This document shows, piece after piece, positions 63,091 through 64,000 of a stretch of DNA of 64,000 bases (the first letter of the stretch is position 1; every line of letters begins with the position of its first letter). Location: contig NC_053391.1 of assembly GCF_905171765.1 (NCBI RefSeq), positions 154,809,565 to 154,873,564 on the forward strand, written 5' to 3'. Source of the DNA: Bufo bufo. Lineage: Eukaryota > Chordata > Amphibia > Anura > Bufonidae. A model generated the notes under the pieces. It ran no database searches, had not been told where the DNA came from, and saw only the letters and a list, made by a program, of their open reading frames with translations. The position numbers and the translations under genes were made by a program.

Positions 63091-64000
63091 TAAGGGTTAC
63101 ACCCGATTCACAGTGACAGACCAAACTCCCCGTTTAACACACCGCAAACAACCGCATACAGTCCATTTGCATAACCGCAAACTCCCCATTTGCACAAGGT
63201 TGGATACCAAGCTAGCCATGTCCCGTTCCTTGTCCTCACTGACATCATTGAAGGTTTCTTCCTCCACCCAGCCACGTACAACACCAAGGGTCCCCGAAAG
63301 GTGACAACAAGCCCCCTGGGACGCCTGCTGTGGTTGGTCTTCCACCTCCTAAAAGCCATCTTCCTCCTCTGACTCCTCTTCTTCAGACTCCTCTCTCTGT
63401 GTAGCTGCAGGTCCAGCAATCAACGACGACAAGGCTGCTTCTGGTGGTGATGGTGACCACAACTCTTCCTCTTCATGCTCATCTACGGCCTGATCCAGCA
63501 CTCTTCGCAGGGCACGCTCCAGAAAAAACGCATATGGGATGAGGTCGATGATGTTGCCTTTGGTTTGACTGACCAGGTTTGTCACCTCCGCAAAAGGACG
63601 CATGAGCCTACAGCCATTGTGCATGAGCGTTCAGTAACGCGGCCAAAAAATACCCAGCTCCGCAGAGGCTGTCTTACTGGTTTAATCTCTGTTTTGTCCC
63701 CTATCAGGGGCCGGTGTGGTGAATGGAATAGATTTTAGGAACCGGGAGATGGCTAAGATGCTTGGTCGGTCCTCTTACTTCCAAATTGGGGCACTGCGCG
63801 TGCGCCGTGCAATTTACTGTGCTACCAGATATGAGTGGTATGTTAAGTAGTACTATTCCTACCAGTTTAATCCCTGTTACGTCCCCTATCAGGGGACATG
63901 TATGGAATAGATTTTAGGACCTGGGAGATGGAAAAAGATGCTTGGTTGGTCCTCTTACTTCCAACTTGGGGCACAGCGCGTGCGCCGTGCAATTTACTGT
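63091..64000 (-). mobile_element. hAT-D, right arm (runs off window)
   Basis: Minus-strand counterpart of 55930-57040, with only scattered base changes. It includes the central transposase piece (63349-63624) and the 180-bp array from about 63700, cut by the window edge. The left arm predicts that the hATC piece lies beyond 64000. Confidence 0.8.
63349..63624 (-). pseudogene. hAT-D transposase, central piece (right arm)
   Basis: Encodes the same 91-residue stretch as 56512-56787, from MHNGCRLMRPFAEVT to EESEEEDGF. The next frame (63345-63097) differs from the left arm by single residues (HLSG for HISG, DMAS for DIAS). The stretch resembles the region between the RNase H-like core and hATC in hAT-A: hydrophobic helices, then an acidic insertion. 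No catalytic residue lies in this part. It is a fragment of a transposase and has no independent function. Confidence 0.62.

Noticed and set aside
1..64000. tRNA, rRNA or host exon-intron genes
   Set aside because: I saw no cloverleaf with A and B boxes, no rRNA-like stretch and no host protein domain outside transposable elements. A tRNAscan or Infernal run would settle this.

Overview
The window reads as transposon-dense, intergenic DNA from a large vertebrate genome. The most likely source is an anuran amphibian. This rests on the mix of families: long hAT elements with internal tandem arrays, TTAA-target non-autonomous elements, T2-type (TTAAAG) MITEs, Tc1/mariner, CR1 and L1-like LINEs, Ty3/Gypsy with a SCAN-like Gag, and Penelope-like elements (PLEs) with GIY-YIG endonucleases. 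I found no host protein gene, tRNA, rRNA or CRISPR array. Three runs of N (24677-25176, 40730-41229, 47767-47866) mark assembly gaps. Species assignment is inference.

Left block, 1-19209, is a four-level nest. A TTAA-type element (18928-19209, minus) was hit by a minus-strand hAT (hAT-B: 1 to 18927, continuing off the left edge). hAT-B was hit by two head-to-head copies of a PLE (PLE-A, about 1606-17750). The minus PLE copy was hit in turn by a 9.07-kb hAT (hAT-A, 3513-12584) with a perfect 8-bp target duplication, terminal inverted repeats, a promoter-like region, large tandem arrays and a transposase broken by two frameshifts.

Middle block, 19210-40729, holds the 5' part of a CR1 LINE (20645-24676) split by a TTAA element (20925-24578) that ends in a long run of different hairpins. 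After a gap come a minus-strand hAT end (hAT-C) carrying a small PLE fragment, a decayed L1 (plus) split by a second TTAA element built of alternating inverted repeats (29378-33692), and an almost full-length but broken L1 on the minus strand (34484-40729).

Right block, 41230-64000, holds a CR1 LINE whose ORF1 (zinc finger, coiled coil, SGNH esterase) and ORF2 (endonuclease-reverse transcriptase) are both open. It continues with a T2-type MITE, a broken Tc1 element, an internally deleted Gypsy whose SCAN-like Gag is fused in frame to reverse transcriptase, a second Tc1 piece, a decayed sushi-type Gypsy gag-protease, a Harbinger-type MITE, and an L1 remnant that received a complex PLE insertion (PLE-B) with a 16-bp target duplication. 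The PLE-B locus contains a large near-identical inverted duplication (54529-58071 against 62058-64000 and beyond).

The genes do not form a pathway. They are self-mobilising units and their wreckage. The most unusual signals are structural: hammerhead-ribozyme-like modules in three different PLEs, trains of unrelated hairpins at the right ends of two TTAA elements, an alternating palindrome array, dimeric arrays ahead of hAT transposases, and a CR1 whose two halves sit exactly on either side of two assembly gaps.
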